A DNA stretch of 64,000 nt from positions 27,804 to 91,803 of the forward strand of contig DATKOF010000034.1 in assembly GCA_035524795.1 (NCBI GenBank). The letters run 5' to 3'. Origin of the DNA: DATKOF01 sp035524795. Lineage in GTDB: Bacteria; Pseudomonadota; Gammaproteobacteria; Burkholderiales; SG8-41. Positions 1-8,147 of this stretch are shown one piece after another. Under the pieces are notes generated by a model. It was given only the letters and a program-made list of their open reading frames with translations. It was not told the origin of the DNA and did not search any database. Within the stretch, counting starts at the first letter, position 1; each line of letters begins with the position of its first letter. The position numbers and the translations under genes were made by a program.

Positions 1-951
1 GACGATGTTGTGCCTGCCGCAGAAATCGAGCATCTCCTGCGTTTCCGGCAGACCGCCGATCAGCGATCCGGCCATCGAGCGGCGACGGAAGATGAAGGGC
101 ACGCCGCTGACGTTCTTCAAGGGCTCGACCGCGCCGACCACGACCATCGTCGCGTCGCGCTTCAGCAGCGCCATGTAGGGATCGGCGTCGTGACCGACCG
201 GAATCGTGTTCAGCAGGAAGTCGAAGCTGTTCTGCGCGGCCTGCATCGCCGCGGCGTCTTTGGAGACGAGAACTTCATCCGCGCCGAGCTTGCGGGCGTC
301 TTCGCCTTTTTTGGGTGAGGTCGTAATCATCACCACATACGCACCCATCGCGTGCGCGAGTTTCACGCCCATGTGGCCGAGACCGCCGAGGCCGATGATG
401 CCGACCTTCTGCCCCGCCCCGACTTTCCAGTGCTTCAACGGTGAATAGGTGGTGATGCCGGCGCACAGCAGCGGCGCGGCGGCGGCGGGGTCGAGGTTTT
501 CCGGGATGCGCAGGACGAAATGTTCATCGACGGTGATCCTGTCGGAATAGCCGCCGAACGTCATTTTATGCGGCGTGCCGCCGATCCTGTCCTCGCTGTT
601 GTAGGTGCCGGTCCAGCCGTTGTCGCAGTATTGTTCGAGGCCGTCATTGCACGACGGGCAATGACGGCAGCTATCAACGAGACAACCGACGCCAACCAGA
701 TCGCCGGCCTTGAACCGGGTGACCTTGCCGCCGACGGTCTTCACGCGCCCGACGATTTCATGACCGGGCACGAACGGATAATGCGCCATGCCCCACTCGT
801 TGCGGGCCATGTGAATGTCGGAATGGCAGATGCCGCAGTACAGAATGTCGATCACCACATCCTGCGGACGCGGGTCGCGGCGCTCGAAGCTGAACGGAAC
901 CAGTTTATCGGTGGCGGAACGGGTCGCATAACCCCTGGCTTGCATCGTCAT
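1..951 (-). CDS. Zinc-dependent NAD(P)+ alcohol dehydrogenase (YahK/AdhA-like), 3' end cut off by the window
   Basis: Medium-chain dehydrogenase that interconverts alcohols and aldehydes with NAD(P)H in the cytoplasm. The 317 visible codons start at the ATG at 951, preceded by an AGGAG box; a second in-frame ATG lies two codons later. The catalytic-zinc motif is CGICHSDIH (Cys42) followed by PGHE (His64). Structural-zinc cysteines are Cys95, Cys98, Cys101 and Cys109, and the Rossmann motif is GLGGLGHMG. This cysteine arrangement fits the cinnamyl-alcohol/YahK branch, which is usually NADPH-dependent. The reading frame is open at base 1, so about 30 C-terminal residues should lie outside. The true substrate cannot be read from sequence. 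Confidence 0.93.
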   Translation of the reverse strand, partial: MTMQARGYATRSATDKLVPFSFERRDPRPQDVVIDILYCGICHSDIHMARNEWGMAHYPFVPGHEIVGRVKTVGGKVTRFKAGDLVGVGCLVDSCRHCPSCNDGLEQYCDNGWTGTYNSEDRIGGTPHKMTFGGYSDRITVDEHFVLRIPENLDPAAAAPLLCAGITTYSPLKHWKVGAGQKVGIIGLGGLGHMGVKLAHAMGAYVVMITTSPKKGEDARKLGADEVLVSKDAAAMQAAQNSFDFLLNTIPVGHDADPYMALLKRDATMVVVGAVEPLKNVSGVPFIFRRRSMAGSLIGGLPETQEMLDFCGRHNIV

Positions 952-991
952 GATTTTCTCCTGACTGAAATGAACGGCAATGGCCTTTTAT

Positions 992-1345
992 TCATTTTAC
1001 CGCCGCCGTCACCACAATTTCTATCTTCCACTCCGGCCTCGCGAGATTCGCCTGTACGGTGGCGCGCGGCGGCGTGTGACCGGGAACGACCCACTTTTCC
1101 CACACGCCGTTCATCGCATCGAAATCGGCCAGGTCCTTGAGGAAAATCTGCGCGCGCAGGATTCTGCTTTTGTCGCTGCCCGCGCGCGCCAGCAGCGCGT
1201 CGATGGCGGCAAGCACCTGTGCGGTCTGCCCCCTGATGTCCTGACTGCCGTCGGCGGCGACCTGGCCGGCGAGATAAGCCACGCCGTTGTACACGGCGAG
1301 CTCGGACATGCGGGGGCCGACATCGAAACGTTGTATGGTGCTCAT
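992..1345 (-). CDS. RidA family enamine/imine deaminase
   Basis: About 117 residues, the usual RidA/YjgF length. Family members hydrolyse reactive 2-aminoacrylate-type enamines to ketoacids and ammonia and so protect PLP enzymes. The conserved arginine that binds the substrate carboxylate is visible in PPRATVQ, followed by the typical C-terminal strand KIEIVVTAAV. The ATG at 1345 is chosen over an upstream in-frame start because a GGAAGG box precedes it. It reads in the same direction as the alcohol dehydrogenase with a 40-base gap, so the two may be co-transcribed. The family has many subgroups, so the exact substrate is open. Confidence 0.88.
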   Translation of the reverse strand: MSTIQRFDVGPRMSELAVYNGVAYLAGQVAADGSQDIRGQTAQVLAAIDALLARAGSDKSRILRAQIFLKDLADFDAMNGVWEKWVVPGHTPPRATVQANLARPEWKIEIVVTAAVK

Positions 1346-1622
1346 GGTTTTGCCTTCCTTTATTGAAAACCGGTTCACGAAGCGCGCTGCGCGACTTCCG
1401 ATTCCGGCGTCGAACCGGTGTGGTGGGTGCCGAGGCCGGCGCCGCGCGCGTCAATGCTACCGACAGCGTGCGCCGGATTCAATCCGCGCCGGCCGGAACC
1501 GACCCGGCGTCGCGGCGAAGAGGCCGCAGGCCGAACCACAAATCGAGGCGCTGAGGGAAATTCCGGACAAGCCGGAATAGCCCTATCGATAAATCCCGCC
1601 GCGCGTTATAAGATTGAACACA

Positions 1623-1916
1623 ATGAGTGATACAAAGGTCGGGCGGCTGACGGATCGGCAATTCGTGCGGATTTCGCGCGCGCTGGCCGAGCCGCGGCGC
1701 TACCAGATCCTCAAGCAGATCGCGGATTGCAACGATCCGATGCGCTGCAGCAGCCTGCGCCGGTTCCACCGCGTCAGCGCCGCGACCCTTTCCCATCATA
1801 TCAAGGAGCTGGAGACGGCCGGCCTGGTGCAAATCGAGCGTGCCGGCAAGTTCATGAATCTCTCGCTCCGGCGCGACGTCCTGCGCGCCTATCTCGACCG
1901 GCTTTCCAGAATCTGA
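1623..1916 (+). CDS. ArsR-type winged-helix transcriptional repressor
   Basis: A 97-residue DNA-binding protein with an ArsR/SmtB-type fold. The helix-turn-helix lies near residues 40-75, with recognition helix SAATLSHHIKELETAGLV. The metal-binding ELCVCD motif of ArsR/SmtB sensors is absent, so it is probably one of the many non-metal members. The ATG at 1623 follows a TTG nine bases upstream; neither has a strong ribosome site. It lies 83 bases upstream of an SDR oxidoreductase on the same strand, and a perfect 16-bp palindrome sits on that gene's predicted -10 box. The inference is that this protein represses the oxidoreductase and perhaps senses its substrate. Confidence 0.85.
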   Translation: MSDTKVGRLTDRQFVRISRALAEPRRYQILKQIADCNDPMRCSSLRRFHRVSAATLSHHIKELETAGLVQIERAGKFMNLSLRRDVLRAYLDRLSRI

Positions 1917-1936
1917 GGCTCCGGCAGAAACGTGAT

Positions 1937-1973
1937 TTGACTTCAGTTCGTTATCAGTTAGATAATTATCTAA
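1937..1973 (+). promoter_or_regulatory. Predicted SDR promoter with an overlapping palindromic operator
   Basis: A -35 box TTGACT (1937-1942) and -10 box GATAAT (1961-1966) are 18 bases apart. The perfect palindrome TTAGATAATTATCTAA (1958-1973) covers the -10 box, and a further half-site TTGTCTAA follows. A repressor bound here would block RNA polymerase. The ArsR-type regulator just upstream is the obvious candidate. Sequence-based prediction only. Confidence 0.65.
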
Positions 1974-1999
1974 TTGTCTAATCGATCAGGAGAACCGAG

Positions 2000-2749
2000 A
2001 TGAGCAGATTGACGGGCAGGGTCGCCGTTGTGACGGGCGCTTCGAAGGGCATCGGCGCAGGCATCGCCAAAAGCCTGGGGGCGGCGGGCGCGGCGGTCAT
2101 CGTGAACTATGCTTCCAGCAAGGAGGGCGCGGACAAAGTGGTGGCGGAAATCACCGGCAAAGGCGGCAAGGCCATCGCGGTGCAGGGCGACGTATCGAAA
2201 GCCGATGATGTGAAGCGACTGTTCGCGGAAACGAAAAAGGTGTTCGGCACGCCGGACATCCTGGTCAACAACGCCGGGGTTTTTCAATTCGATCCGATCG
2301 AGACGGTCACCGAAGCCGAATTCCACCGCCAGTTCAACACCAATGTCCTGGGGACGATCCTGACGACTCAGGAAGCGGTCAAGCATTTCGGCGCCGCAGG
2401 CGGCAGCGTGATCAACATCGGTTCCGTCGCCAGTACCAAGGGGATGCCGACCTCGGTCGTCTATGCGGCAACCAAGAGCGCGCTTGATTCGGTGACGCAG
2501 GTGCTCGCCAACGAACTGGGGCCGCGGAAAATCCGCGTCAACTCGATCAATCCGGGCGGCGTCGAGACCGAAGGCACCCATCGGATAGGCATGATCGGCA
2601 GCGATTTCGAAAAACAGATCGTCGCGCAAACGCCGCTGGGAAGAATCGGCCAGCCGGAAGACATCGCGCGCATCGCAGTATTTCTGGCCTCCGACGATTC
2701 GGGCTGGCTGACCGGCGAAAAAATCACCGCGTCCGGCGGATTCCGCTGA
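2000..2749 (+). CDS. SDR family oxidoreductase (FabG/glucose-dehydrogenase-like)
   Basis: Classical short-chain dehydrogenase/reductase of 249 residues. The cofactor motif TGASKGIG is near residue 12, the structural NNAG near residue 90, and the catalytic Ser-Tyr-Lys appears as GSVAS followed by YAATK near residue 154. It probably oxidises or reduces a hydroxyl/keto group with NAD(P)(H). An AGGAG box six bases before the ATG fixes the start. It follows an ArsR-type regulator and a palindromic operator, which suggests induction by a small molecule rather than a housekeeping fatty-acid role. Substrate unknown. Confidence 0.9.
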   Translation: MSRLTGRVAVVTGASKGIGAGIAKSLGAAGAAVIVNYASSKEGADKVVAEITGKGGKAIAVQGDVSKADDVKRLFAETKKVFGTPDILVNNAGVFQFDPIETVTEAEFHRQFNTNVLGTILTTQEAVKHFGAAGGSVINIGSVASTKGMPTSVVYAATKSALDSVTQVLANELGPRKIRVNSINPGGVETEGTHRIGMIGSDFEKQIVAQTPLGRIGQPEDIARIAVFLASDDSGWLTGEKITASGGFR

Positions 2750-2928
2750 CACGCGGCAACGCGCGCGCCTGCCGGGGCGCGCGGTACTAAACTTCCCCAA
2801 CGCTGACAGGCAGCGCCGCAATTCATCCCGCCCCCGCCGCGTCGGGATGACATCACTTGATCGCGGCGATCCAGGAAATTTTCCGGAAACTGGGGTAGGC
2901 TTCGATAAATTACCGCGAACCTCAGGAC

Positions 2929-3300
2929 ATGTCCGACCCGCGCGTCTTTTTCGCCGCCGAGCGCACGCTCCTCGCCTGGATACGCACCGGCATTACGGTG
3001 ACGGCTTTCGGGTTCGTCGTCGCGCGCTTCGGGCTTTTTCTCGAACTGCTTGCTGCCGAACGTGCGGCGCCATCTCCCTCGTCGGCAACCATGGGGCGCT
3101 TCTCCAACGGCATCGGCATTGCGCTCGCGCTGTTCGGCGCCGCCATCATGTTCTTCGCCGCGATCCAGCACCGGCGTTTCATATCTTCCCTGCCGCCCGC
3201 CGATGTGCCGCCGCTTTATCACCGCGGCTTTCCGGTGTTTTCGGCCTTCATTCTCGGCGGGTTGGGCCTTCTGCTCGCGATTTATCTCGCGGCAACCTGA
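2929..3300 (+). CDS. DUF202 (YidH-like) small inner-membrane protein
   Basis: A 123-residue protein with three predicted transmembrane helices, at about residues 20-42, 60-80 and 100-120. The N-terminal signature is FFAAERTLLAWIRTGIT, the hallmark of DUF202/YidH. These proteins are inner-membrane residents of unknown biochemical function. No convincing ribosome site precedes the ATG. The 179 bases upstream hold only a GC-rich hairpin-like stretch after the SDR stop. Confidence 0.85.
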   Translation: MSDPRVFFAAERTLLAWIRTGITVTAFGFVVARFGLFLELLAAERAAPSPSSATMGRFSNGIGIALALFGAAIMFFAAIQHRRFISSLPPADVPPLYHRGFPVFSAFILGGLGLLLAIYLAAT

Positions 3301-3431
3301 TCGAAGCAGGCTCGGGATAGCGCTTCGCCTCCGGAAAGCGCCATGTGCAGCGGGTCTGCCCCCGTTTAAGGATTGAAGCCGACAGCGCTCAAATGGGATT
3401 AGAATGAACGCCTATTCGGCGGGAGACTAAA

Positions 3432-4001
3432 ATGATTTTGCCGCAGCAAAAAAACGGGCGGTTTTTCTGGGGAAGACTCGCTCCCGGCGAGCACGTCGTT
3501 CAAATCTATAAAAGCGATGAACAGTTTATTGCCTGCCTTGAGGCGTTTGTGGCTGAAGGATTGGAGCAGAATGAGTGTGTGATCGTCATAGCAACCCGAT
3601 CGCATTTGTCGGCCCTTGAGCATGGATTGAGAAAGCGCGGCTGCGACCTGGACCATTCGAACGATCAATATATTGCCTTTGATGCGCACGAAACGCTCGC
3701 CAGGCTCGTGCCCGGGAAATCGCCGGACGAAGCGTGCCTTGAAAAATTCATGGTCGAATTATTCGCGAGAATCCGCGGTCGGCAAATACGGGCGTTCGGT
3801 GAAATGGTGGCCATTTTATGGTCGCGTGGAGACTACGAGACAACGCTGTTGCTGGAACAACTGTGGGACAAAATCGCCCGCCGGGAGAAATTTCCGATTT
3901 TTTGCGCTTATCCCGCCAGCAGCTTCAGCGGAAAGCTGGAAGAGCCGGTGAGAGCGATTTGTGAGGTGCACTCCAAGGTAGTCCTGGATTTCGCCACTTA
4001 A
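3432..4001 (+). CDS. Stand-alone MEDS-domain sensory protein
   Basis: A 189-residue protein covered by one MEDS domain (the DcmR-type sensory domain of methanogens and methylotrophs). The hallmarks are GEHVVQIYKSDEQF near the N-terminus, the central strand ECVIVIAT, and RAFGEMVAILW. These domains resemble a RecA-like fold lacking the ATPase motif and often accompany histidine kinases or anti-sigma systems. Here no DNA-binding, kinase or output domain is attached, and no kinase gene is adjacent. It probably acts through a partner encoded elsewhere; ligand unknown. Confidence 0.8.
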   Translation: MILPQQKNGRFFWGRLAPGEHVVQIYKSDEQFIACLEAFVAEGLEQNECVIVIATRSHLSALEHGLRKRGCDLDHSNDQYIAFDAHETLARLVPGKSPDEACLEKFMVELFARIRGRQIRAFGEMVAILWSRGDYETTLLLEQLWDKIARREKFPIFCAYPASSFSGKLEEPVRAICEVHSKVVLDFAT

Positions 4002-4196
4002 GCAGTTGCTGCGCGGATCGAATTGAACGGAGTGAAATTATCAACTCCTCGACCGGTATAACAGCGGGAATTTAGACCCAAAGATTCAGCGGGGGGCCAG
4101 GGTCGCCCCCCCCGATCGCTTCATCAATCACTCCGTTTCTTGTTGTCATGCTTAACGACTGGCGCCAGAAACGAAAAGATCTCGGTAATCGAAGAT

Positions 4197-4748
4197 ATGA
4201 ATGAAAATAAACCTCGCTGCAAGTGGGCCGGGCCCCATCAGCTGTATATCGAATACCACGACAGGGAATGGGGCGTGCCGCTGCACGACGACCGGCGGCT
4301 GTTCGAGATGCTGAACCTCGAAGGCGCGCAGGCGGGACTGAGCTGGCTGACGATCCTGAAGAAACGCGTCGGTTACCGCAAGGCGTTCGCCAATTTCGAC
4401 GCCGCGAAGATCGCCAAGTACACGACGGCGAAACAGGCGGCGCTGATGAAAGACGACGGCATCGTGCGCAACCGGCTCAAGATCAATGCGGTGGTCGAAA
4501 ACGCGAAAGCCTATCTGAAAGTCCGGCGCGAGTTCGGCAGCTTCGACCAATACATCTGGGGATTCACCGGACGGAGAACGCTGAAACGCGCGGAACGGAA
4601 AAAAGCCGTCGCGATCAGCACGCGGATGAGCAAGGAGCTGAAGAAACGCGGCTTCCGCTTCGTCGGCGCGACGATCTGCTACGCTTTCATGCAGGCGGTC
4701 GGCATGATCGACGATCACTCTCCCCGCTGCTTCCGCGCCGGGCGATAA
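4197..4748 (+). CDS. tag: DNA-3-methyladenine glycosylase I
   Basis: Removes 3-methyladenine from alkylated DNA, starting base-excision repair. The 183-residue length matches the family. The structural zinc ligands are visible as Cys8, His21 (EYHDREWG), His174 and Cys178 (DDHSPRC), the same pattern as the Escherichia coli enzyme. The core motifs EGAQAGLSWLTILKKR and GFRFVGATICYAFMQA are intact. The ATG at 4197 fits the family N-terminus better than a TTG 57 bases upstream. The 195 bases upstream carry a G6/C8 hairpin (4091-4113) without a T tract. Confidence 0.95.
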   Translation: MNENKPRCKWAGPHQLYIEYHDREWGVPLHDDRRLFEMLNLEGAQAGLSWLTILKKRVGYRKAFANFDAAKIAKYTTAKQAALMKDDGIVRNRLKINAVVENAKAYLKVRREFGSFDQYIWGFTGRRTLKRAERKKAVAISTRMSKELKKRGFRFVGATICYAFMQAVGMIDDHSPRCFRAGR

Positions 4749-4780
4749 TAACGCCCCGGCTTTCCACAGGAGGAAATGCG

Positions 4781-6211
4781 ATGCGCCCCACCCTCGCCGC
4801 CGCCGCGGCCCTCGCACTGCTCAGCACCCCGGCTGTCGCCGACGAAACGCGCAGCACGCTCGACGACCAGCAGAGCGTCGCCGTCACCATTTACAACGAC
4901 GACCTTGCGCTGGTGAAGGACCAGCGCAAAATCCAGCTCGGCAACGGCCGCCAGTCCCTAGCCTTCCGCGATGTCAGCGCGCGCATCAGACCGGAGACCG
5001 CGCTGCTGCGCAGCCTGTCGAGCCCCGGCAAGCTCGCGGTGATCGAGCAGAACTTCGATTTCGATCTGCTGACGCCGCAGAAGCTGCTCGAAAAATATGT
5101 CGGCAAGAGCGTCAACGTGATCCGCACCAACCCCGCCACCGGCGCGGAAACCGCCGAGTCGGCGCAGGTGCTGGCGGCGAACAACGGCGTCGTGCTGAAG
5201 ATCGGCGACCGCATTGAGACCGGCATTCCCGGCCGCCTCGTCTATCCCGACGTGCCGGCCAACCTGCGCGACCGGCCGACGCTGGTGATGCTGCTCGACA
5301 ACGGCGGCGCCGCGCAGCAGGACGTCGAGCTGTCGTATCTGACCGGCGGCCTCAGCTGGAAAGCCGACTACGTGGCCGAATTGAACGCCAATGACGACAA
5401 ACTCGATCTCTCCGGCTGGGTCACGCTGACCAACACCAGCGGCACGACTTACCGCGACGCGAAACTGCAACTGGTGGCCGGTGACGTCAACCGCGTGCGG
5501 GATGAATTACGCCAGATGCCTGCCGTCGCCGGACTGATGGCGAAGAACGCGGCGGCCGAATCGCGGATGGCCGAAGAGTCGCTGCTCGAATACCATCTGT
5601 ACACGCTCGACCGCCCGACCACGATCGCCGAGAACCAGACCAAGCAGGTGTCGCTGCTGTCCGCCGCCGGCGTTCCGGTGCGCAAGGAACTGGTGCTGAA
5701 AGGCAACGATTACTACTACGGATCGAGCTACGGCGAACTGGGACAGAAGATGAAGGTCGGCGTGTTCATCGAGTTCGACAACCGGGAAACAAGCCGCCTC
5801 GGCATGCCGCTGCCGAAAGGCGTGGTGCGCGTCTACAAGAAGGACAGCGCCGGCAACGCGCAGTTCGTCGGTGAGGACGGCATCGACCACACGCCGAAGA
5901 ACGAGAAGGTACGCCTGAAACTCGGCGACGCGTTCGACGTCACCGCCGACAAGAAGCAGACCGATTTCAGGAAGCTGCCCAATCCGGCAAAGGGCAACGC
6001 ACTGTTCGAGAGCGCCTACGAGATCGTGCTGAAGAACGCGAAGAAGGAAACCGTCAGCGTCACGGTGCAGGAACCGATTCCTGGCGACTGGAAGGTGCTC
6101 GAGTCGAGCCAGCCGTTCGAAAAGGCGGCCAGTAACACCGCGCTGTGGAAAATCAGCGTGCCGGCCGAAGGCAGTGCGACGCTGACCTACCGCGTGCAGG
6201 TCAGGTATTGA
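4781..6211 (+). CDS. DUF4139 domain-containing secreted protein
   Basis: A 476-residue protein with a clear signal peptide (STPAVA before DETRS). The N-terminal part carries VAVTIYNDDLALVKDQR, typical of DUF4139/DUF4140 proteins. The middle contains LSYLTGGLSWKADY, the most conserved motif of the family, and the C-terminal third looks beta-rich. It is probably periplasmic or surface-associated; the biochemical function is unknown. The start is set by CAGGAGG before the ATG at 4781. The same frame is open upstream to 4223, but that part overlaps tag and is not coding. It heads a run of three closely spaced secreted proteins. Confidence 0.85.
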   Translation: MRPTLAAAAALALLSTPAVADETRSTLDDQQSVAVTIYNDDLALVKDQRKIQLGNGRQSLAFRDVSARIRPETALLRSLSSPGKLAVIEQNFDFDLLTPQKLLEKYVGKSVNVIRTNPATGAETAESAQVLAANNGVVLKIGDRIETGIPGRLVYPDVPANLRDRPTLVMLLDNGGAAQQDVELSYLTGGLSWKADYVAELNANDDKLDLSGWVTLTNTSGTTYRDAKLQLVAGDVNRVRDELRQMPAVAGLMAKNAAAESRMAEESLLEYHLYTLDRPTTIAENQTKQVSLLSAAGVPVRKELVLKGNDYYYGSSYGELGQKMKVGVFIEFDNRETSRLGMPLPKGVVRVYKKDSAGNAQFVGEDGIDHTPKNEKVRLKLGDAFDVTADKKQTDFRKLPNPAKGNALFESAYEIVLKNAKKETVSVTVQEPIPGDWKVLESSQPFEKAASNTALWKISVPAEGSATLTYRVQVRY

Positions 6212-6234
6212 ATGACAACAAACCGGGAGGAAAC

Positions 6235-6690
6235 ATGAAAACGATACTGTATCTGACGGTCATCGCATTCGGAGCCACGGTCTCCACCGCGGCGCTGGCG
6301 CGCTCGGAAGCCTGCCATCCGGCCGGTGAAAAGGAAATCGCCGCGCTGTTCGACCGCTGGAACGCGTCGCTGCAGACCGGCGACCCGCACAAGGTGGTTG
6401 CCAATTACGCCGAGAAGTCGGTGCTGCTGCCGACGGTATCGAACAAGCCGCGGGTGACGGCTGAAGAGAAGGAGGATTACTTCGAGCACTTCCTGCAGAA
6501 AAAACCGTCCGGCAAGATCGACTGGCGCTGGATCGAGATCGACTGCAACACCGCGATCGATGCCGGCCTCTATACGTTCACGTTCGGCGACGGCAGCACG
6601 GTTCCGGCGCGCTACACCTATACCTACAAGTGGAGCGGCGGGCAATGGCTGATCACTTCGCACCATTCCTCGGCGATGCCGGAAAAATGA
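6235..6690 (+). CDS. Secreted NTF2-like protein (SgcJ/EcaC or CaMKII-association-domain type)
   Basis: A 151-residue protein with a signal peptide (ending near STAALA) and one NTF2-like alpha+beta domain. Landmarks are EIAALFDRWNASLQTGDPHKVVANY and the terminal strand YTYKWSGGQWLITSHHSS. Members of this fold are usually ligand-binding pockets or small dehydratase-like enzymes; here the HHSS end matches the CaMKII-association-type bacterial group. The ATG follows GGGAGG. It is 23 bases after the DUF4139 gene and overlaps the next start by ATGA, so these three are probably one transcript. Function unknown. Confidence 0.8.
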   Translation: MKTILYLTVIAFGATVSTAALARSEACHPAGEKEIAALFDRWNASLQTGDPHKVVANYAEKSVLLPTVSNKPRVTAEEKEDYFEHFLQKKPSGKIDWRWIEIDCNTAIDAGLYTFTFGDGSTVPARYTYTYKWSGGQWLITSHHSSAMPEK

Positions 6691-7127
6691 GATTCGCCGC
6701 CGCGATCGCCGCCATCTTCTCCTGCTGCCCGTTCGTCCCGGCGTATGCCGCGACGACCGCACAGCAGGCATTCATGGATGCGACGACCCGGAGCGTAGAA
6801 AAATATATCGCGGTGCCGTGCGAGACGCCACAGACCGCCGAGATCAAGGTGCAACTGCAAAGCTTCGCTGACGGCCACCTGAAAAGCATCGAAATCGTGC
6901 AGCAAAGCGGCTATCCGCAGTACGACAAGGCGGTACTGAAGGCAATCGCCGATGCGCAGCCGCTGACAGTCAGCGATCCCGCAGCGTTGCAACATCTTGG
7001 CGATTCGATCCTGTATTTTCATCCGGGCATCCCGCCCTATCCCTGCAACCTGCAGCCGCTCAATGGAGACATTCCCAATCTCAAACTGAACGAGCTGCCC
7101 GCCGCGCCAAAAACGAAAACCCGGTGA
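6687..7127 (+). CDS. Periplasmic protein with a TonB-C-like domain
   Basis: A 146-residue protein with a signal peptide (ending near PAYAA). The segment IKVQLQSFADGHLKSIEIVQQSGYPQYDKAVLKAI is cut here only to show its parts: a strand, the SIEIVQQSG turn and the YDKAVLKAI helix, which together resemble the TonB C-terminal domain. It lacks the TonB transmembrane anchor and the long Pro-rich spacer, so it is not a classical energy transducer. The start overlaps the preceding stop as ATGA, showing translational coupling with the NTF2-like gene. Specific role unknown. Confidence 0.65.
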   Translation: MRFAAAIAAIFSCCPFVPAYAATTAQQAFMDATTRSVEKYIAVPCETPQTAEIKVQLQSFADGHLKSIEIVQQSGYPQYDKAVLKAIADAQPLTVSDPAALQHLGDSILYFHPGIPPYPCNLQPLNGDIPNLKLNELPAAPKTKTR

Positions 7128-7160
7128 CGGGACCGCGCCGGTCGGCGTCGCGTCCGGATG

Positions 7161-7640
7161 TCATGAGACCGGCGCGCGCTTTTTTTTGCGGTCGCCGAAC
7201 AGGCCGGCGATAGGGACGCCGGACTTGCCCGAAGGCGCCGGCATCTGGCCGATATCCGCCAGCGTGCAGCGATCGAGTTCCGACATGAAGGCGGACTTCG
7301 CGGCAAACAGAACCCCCTTGAGGCGGCACACCCTGGTAATCGCGCAGCGGTCGGTGCGTGGATTGAAGCATTCCAGAAGATCGAGATCGGGTTCGGTCTT
7401 TCTGACCACGTTGCCGATGGAAATCAGCCTGGCGTCCTTCGCCAGCCTGATGCCTCCACCCTTGCCGCGCGTGGTCTGGACAAAACCGGCCATCCCGAGG
7501 CTGTGTACGATCTTCACCAGATGATTGCGGGAGATCCGGTAAAAACCCGCTATTTCGGCAATGGTCGCCGGCTCTCCCTTCTTGTAGCTCAGGTACAGGA
7601 GCACGCGCAAAGAATAATCGGTGTATCGAGTCAGCCGCAT
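7161..7640 (-). CDS. nsrR: NsrR-type nitric-oxide-sensing Rrf2 repressor
   Basis: Rrf2-family regulator of 159 residues with an N-terminal winged helix (RLTRYTDYSLRVLLYLSY) and three cluster-binding cysteines at Cys91, Cys99 and Cys105. The surrounding NPRTDRCAITRVCRLKGVL matches the NsrR subgroup rather than IscR. NsrR represses NO-detoxification genes until NO destroys its Fe-S cluster. Here it is divergent from a truncated haemoglobin gene whose promoter contains an NsrR-like palindrome, which supports the assignment. No strong ribosome site precedes the ATG at 7640. Its C-terminus (DRKKKRAPVS) is basic. Confidence 0.9.
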   Translation of the reverse strand: MRLTRYTDYSLRVLLYLSYKKGEPATIAEIAGFYRISRNHLVKIVHSLGMAGFVQTTRGKGGGIRLAKDARLISIGNVVRKTEPDLDLLECFNPRTDRCAITRVCRLKGVLFAAKSAFMSELDRCTLADIGQMPAPSGKSGVPIAGLFGDRKKKRAPVS

Positions 7641-7676
7641 AGTTGCATAGTTTGAGCACGCCGTTCGGCGCGGAGT

Positions 7677-7690
7677 TTGATCCAGATCAA
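7677..7690 (+). promoter_or_regulatory. Consensus FNR/Anr box upstream of the truncated haemoglobin
   Basis: TTGATCCAGATCAA is a perfect match to TTGATnnnnATCAA. Its centre (7683.5) lies about 40-41 bases upstream of the start point expected from the TATAAC box at 7711-7716, the class II activator position. An FNR-type regulator is encoded in this window at 13984-14727. Confidence 0.8.
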
Positions 7691-7710
7691 GGTATCGGTG
7701 CGATCCGCAC

Positions 7711-7736
7711 TATAACATGTATTCTGTATACATCTT
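7711..7736 (+). promoter_or_regulatory. -10 box and NsrR-like operator of the NO-detoxification genes
   Basis: TATAAC (7711-7716) is the predicted -10 box. It overlaps a 23-base near-palindrome (7714-7736) whose arms read AACATGTAT and ATACATCTT. The arms match the NsrR half-site AAGATGTAT with one change on the left. A repressor bound here would cover the -10 box and the start point, so FNR activation and NsrR repression would meet at one promoter. Confidence 0.75.
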
Positions 7737-7766
7737 ATAACGACCCACAAGGAAAGGAAGGAGACC

Positions 7767-8132
7767 ATGAGTTCCCTATACGAAAAAATAGGCGGCGAAC
7801 CTGCCGTGAATGCCGCTGTCGACATTTTCTATCGCAAGGTGTTGAAAGATGATCGCATCAAACATTTCTTCAACGATATCGATATGGAAAAACAAGCGGC
7901 CAAACAAAAAGCATTTATAACGATGGCGCTGGGTGGCCCGAACAAGTACACCGGACTGGATATGCGCAAGGGCCACGCCCACTTGGTGGCGCGCGGACTC
8001 AACGATTCGCATTTCGACGCGGTGGTGGAGGATCTGGGCGCAACGCTCAAGGAACTCAATGTTCCGGCCGAGTCGATCGCCGAAATTGCCGCGCTGCTGG
8101 AAACAACCCGCAACGATGTTCTCGGCCGATAA
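7767..8132 (+). CDS. Group I truncated haemoglobin (GlbN-type)
   Basis: A 121-residue 2-on-2 haemoglobin. The proximal haem ligand is His70 in MRKGHAHLV, and distal TyrB10 is Tyr22 in FYRKVLKDDRIKHFF; both align with cyanobacterial GlbN. Group I members bind O2 tightly and oxidise NO to nitrate when re-reduced. An AGGAAGGAG box sets the start. The next gene, 15 bases on, is a ferredoxin-type reductase, giving a two-protein version of a flavohaemoglobin. The promoter carries an FNR box and an NsrR-like operator. NO dioxygenase activity is inferred. Confidence 0.93.
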   Translation: MSSLYEKIGGEPAVNAAVDIFYRKVLKDDRIKHFFNDIDMEKQAAKQKAFITMALGGPNKYTGLDMRKGHAHLVARGLNDSHFDAVVEDLGATLKELNVPAESIAEIAALLETTRNDVLGR

Positions 8133-8147
8133 CCGGCCTGCCGGCAC

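Noticed and set aside
4091..4113. G6/C8 hairpin as a terminator after the MEDS gene
   Set aside because: Strong stem but no T tract on either side; it may be only a GC-rich run.
4223..4780. Upstream extension of the DUF4139 frame
   Set aside because: It overlaps tag out of frame; the signal peptide and ribosome site place the start at 4781.
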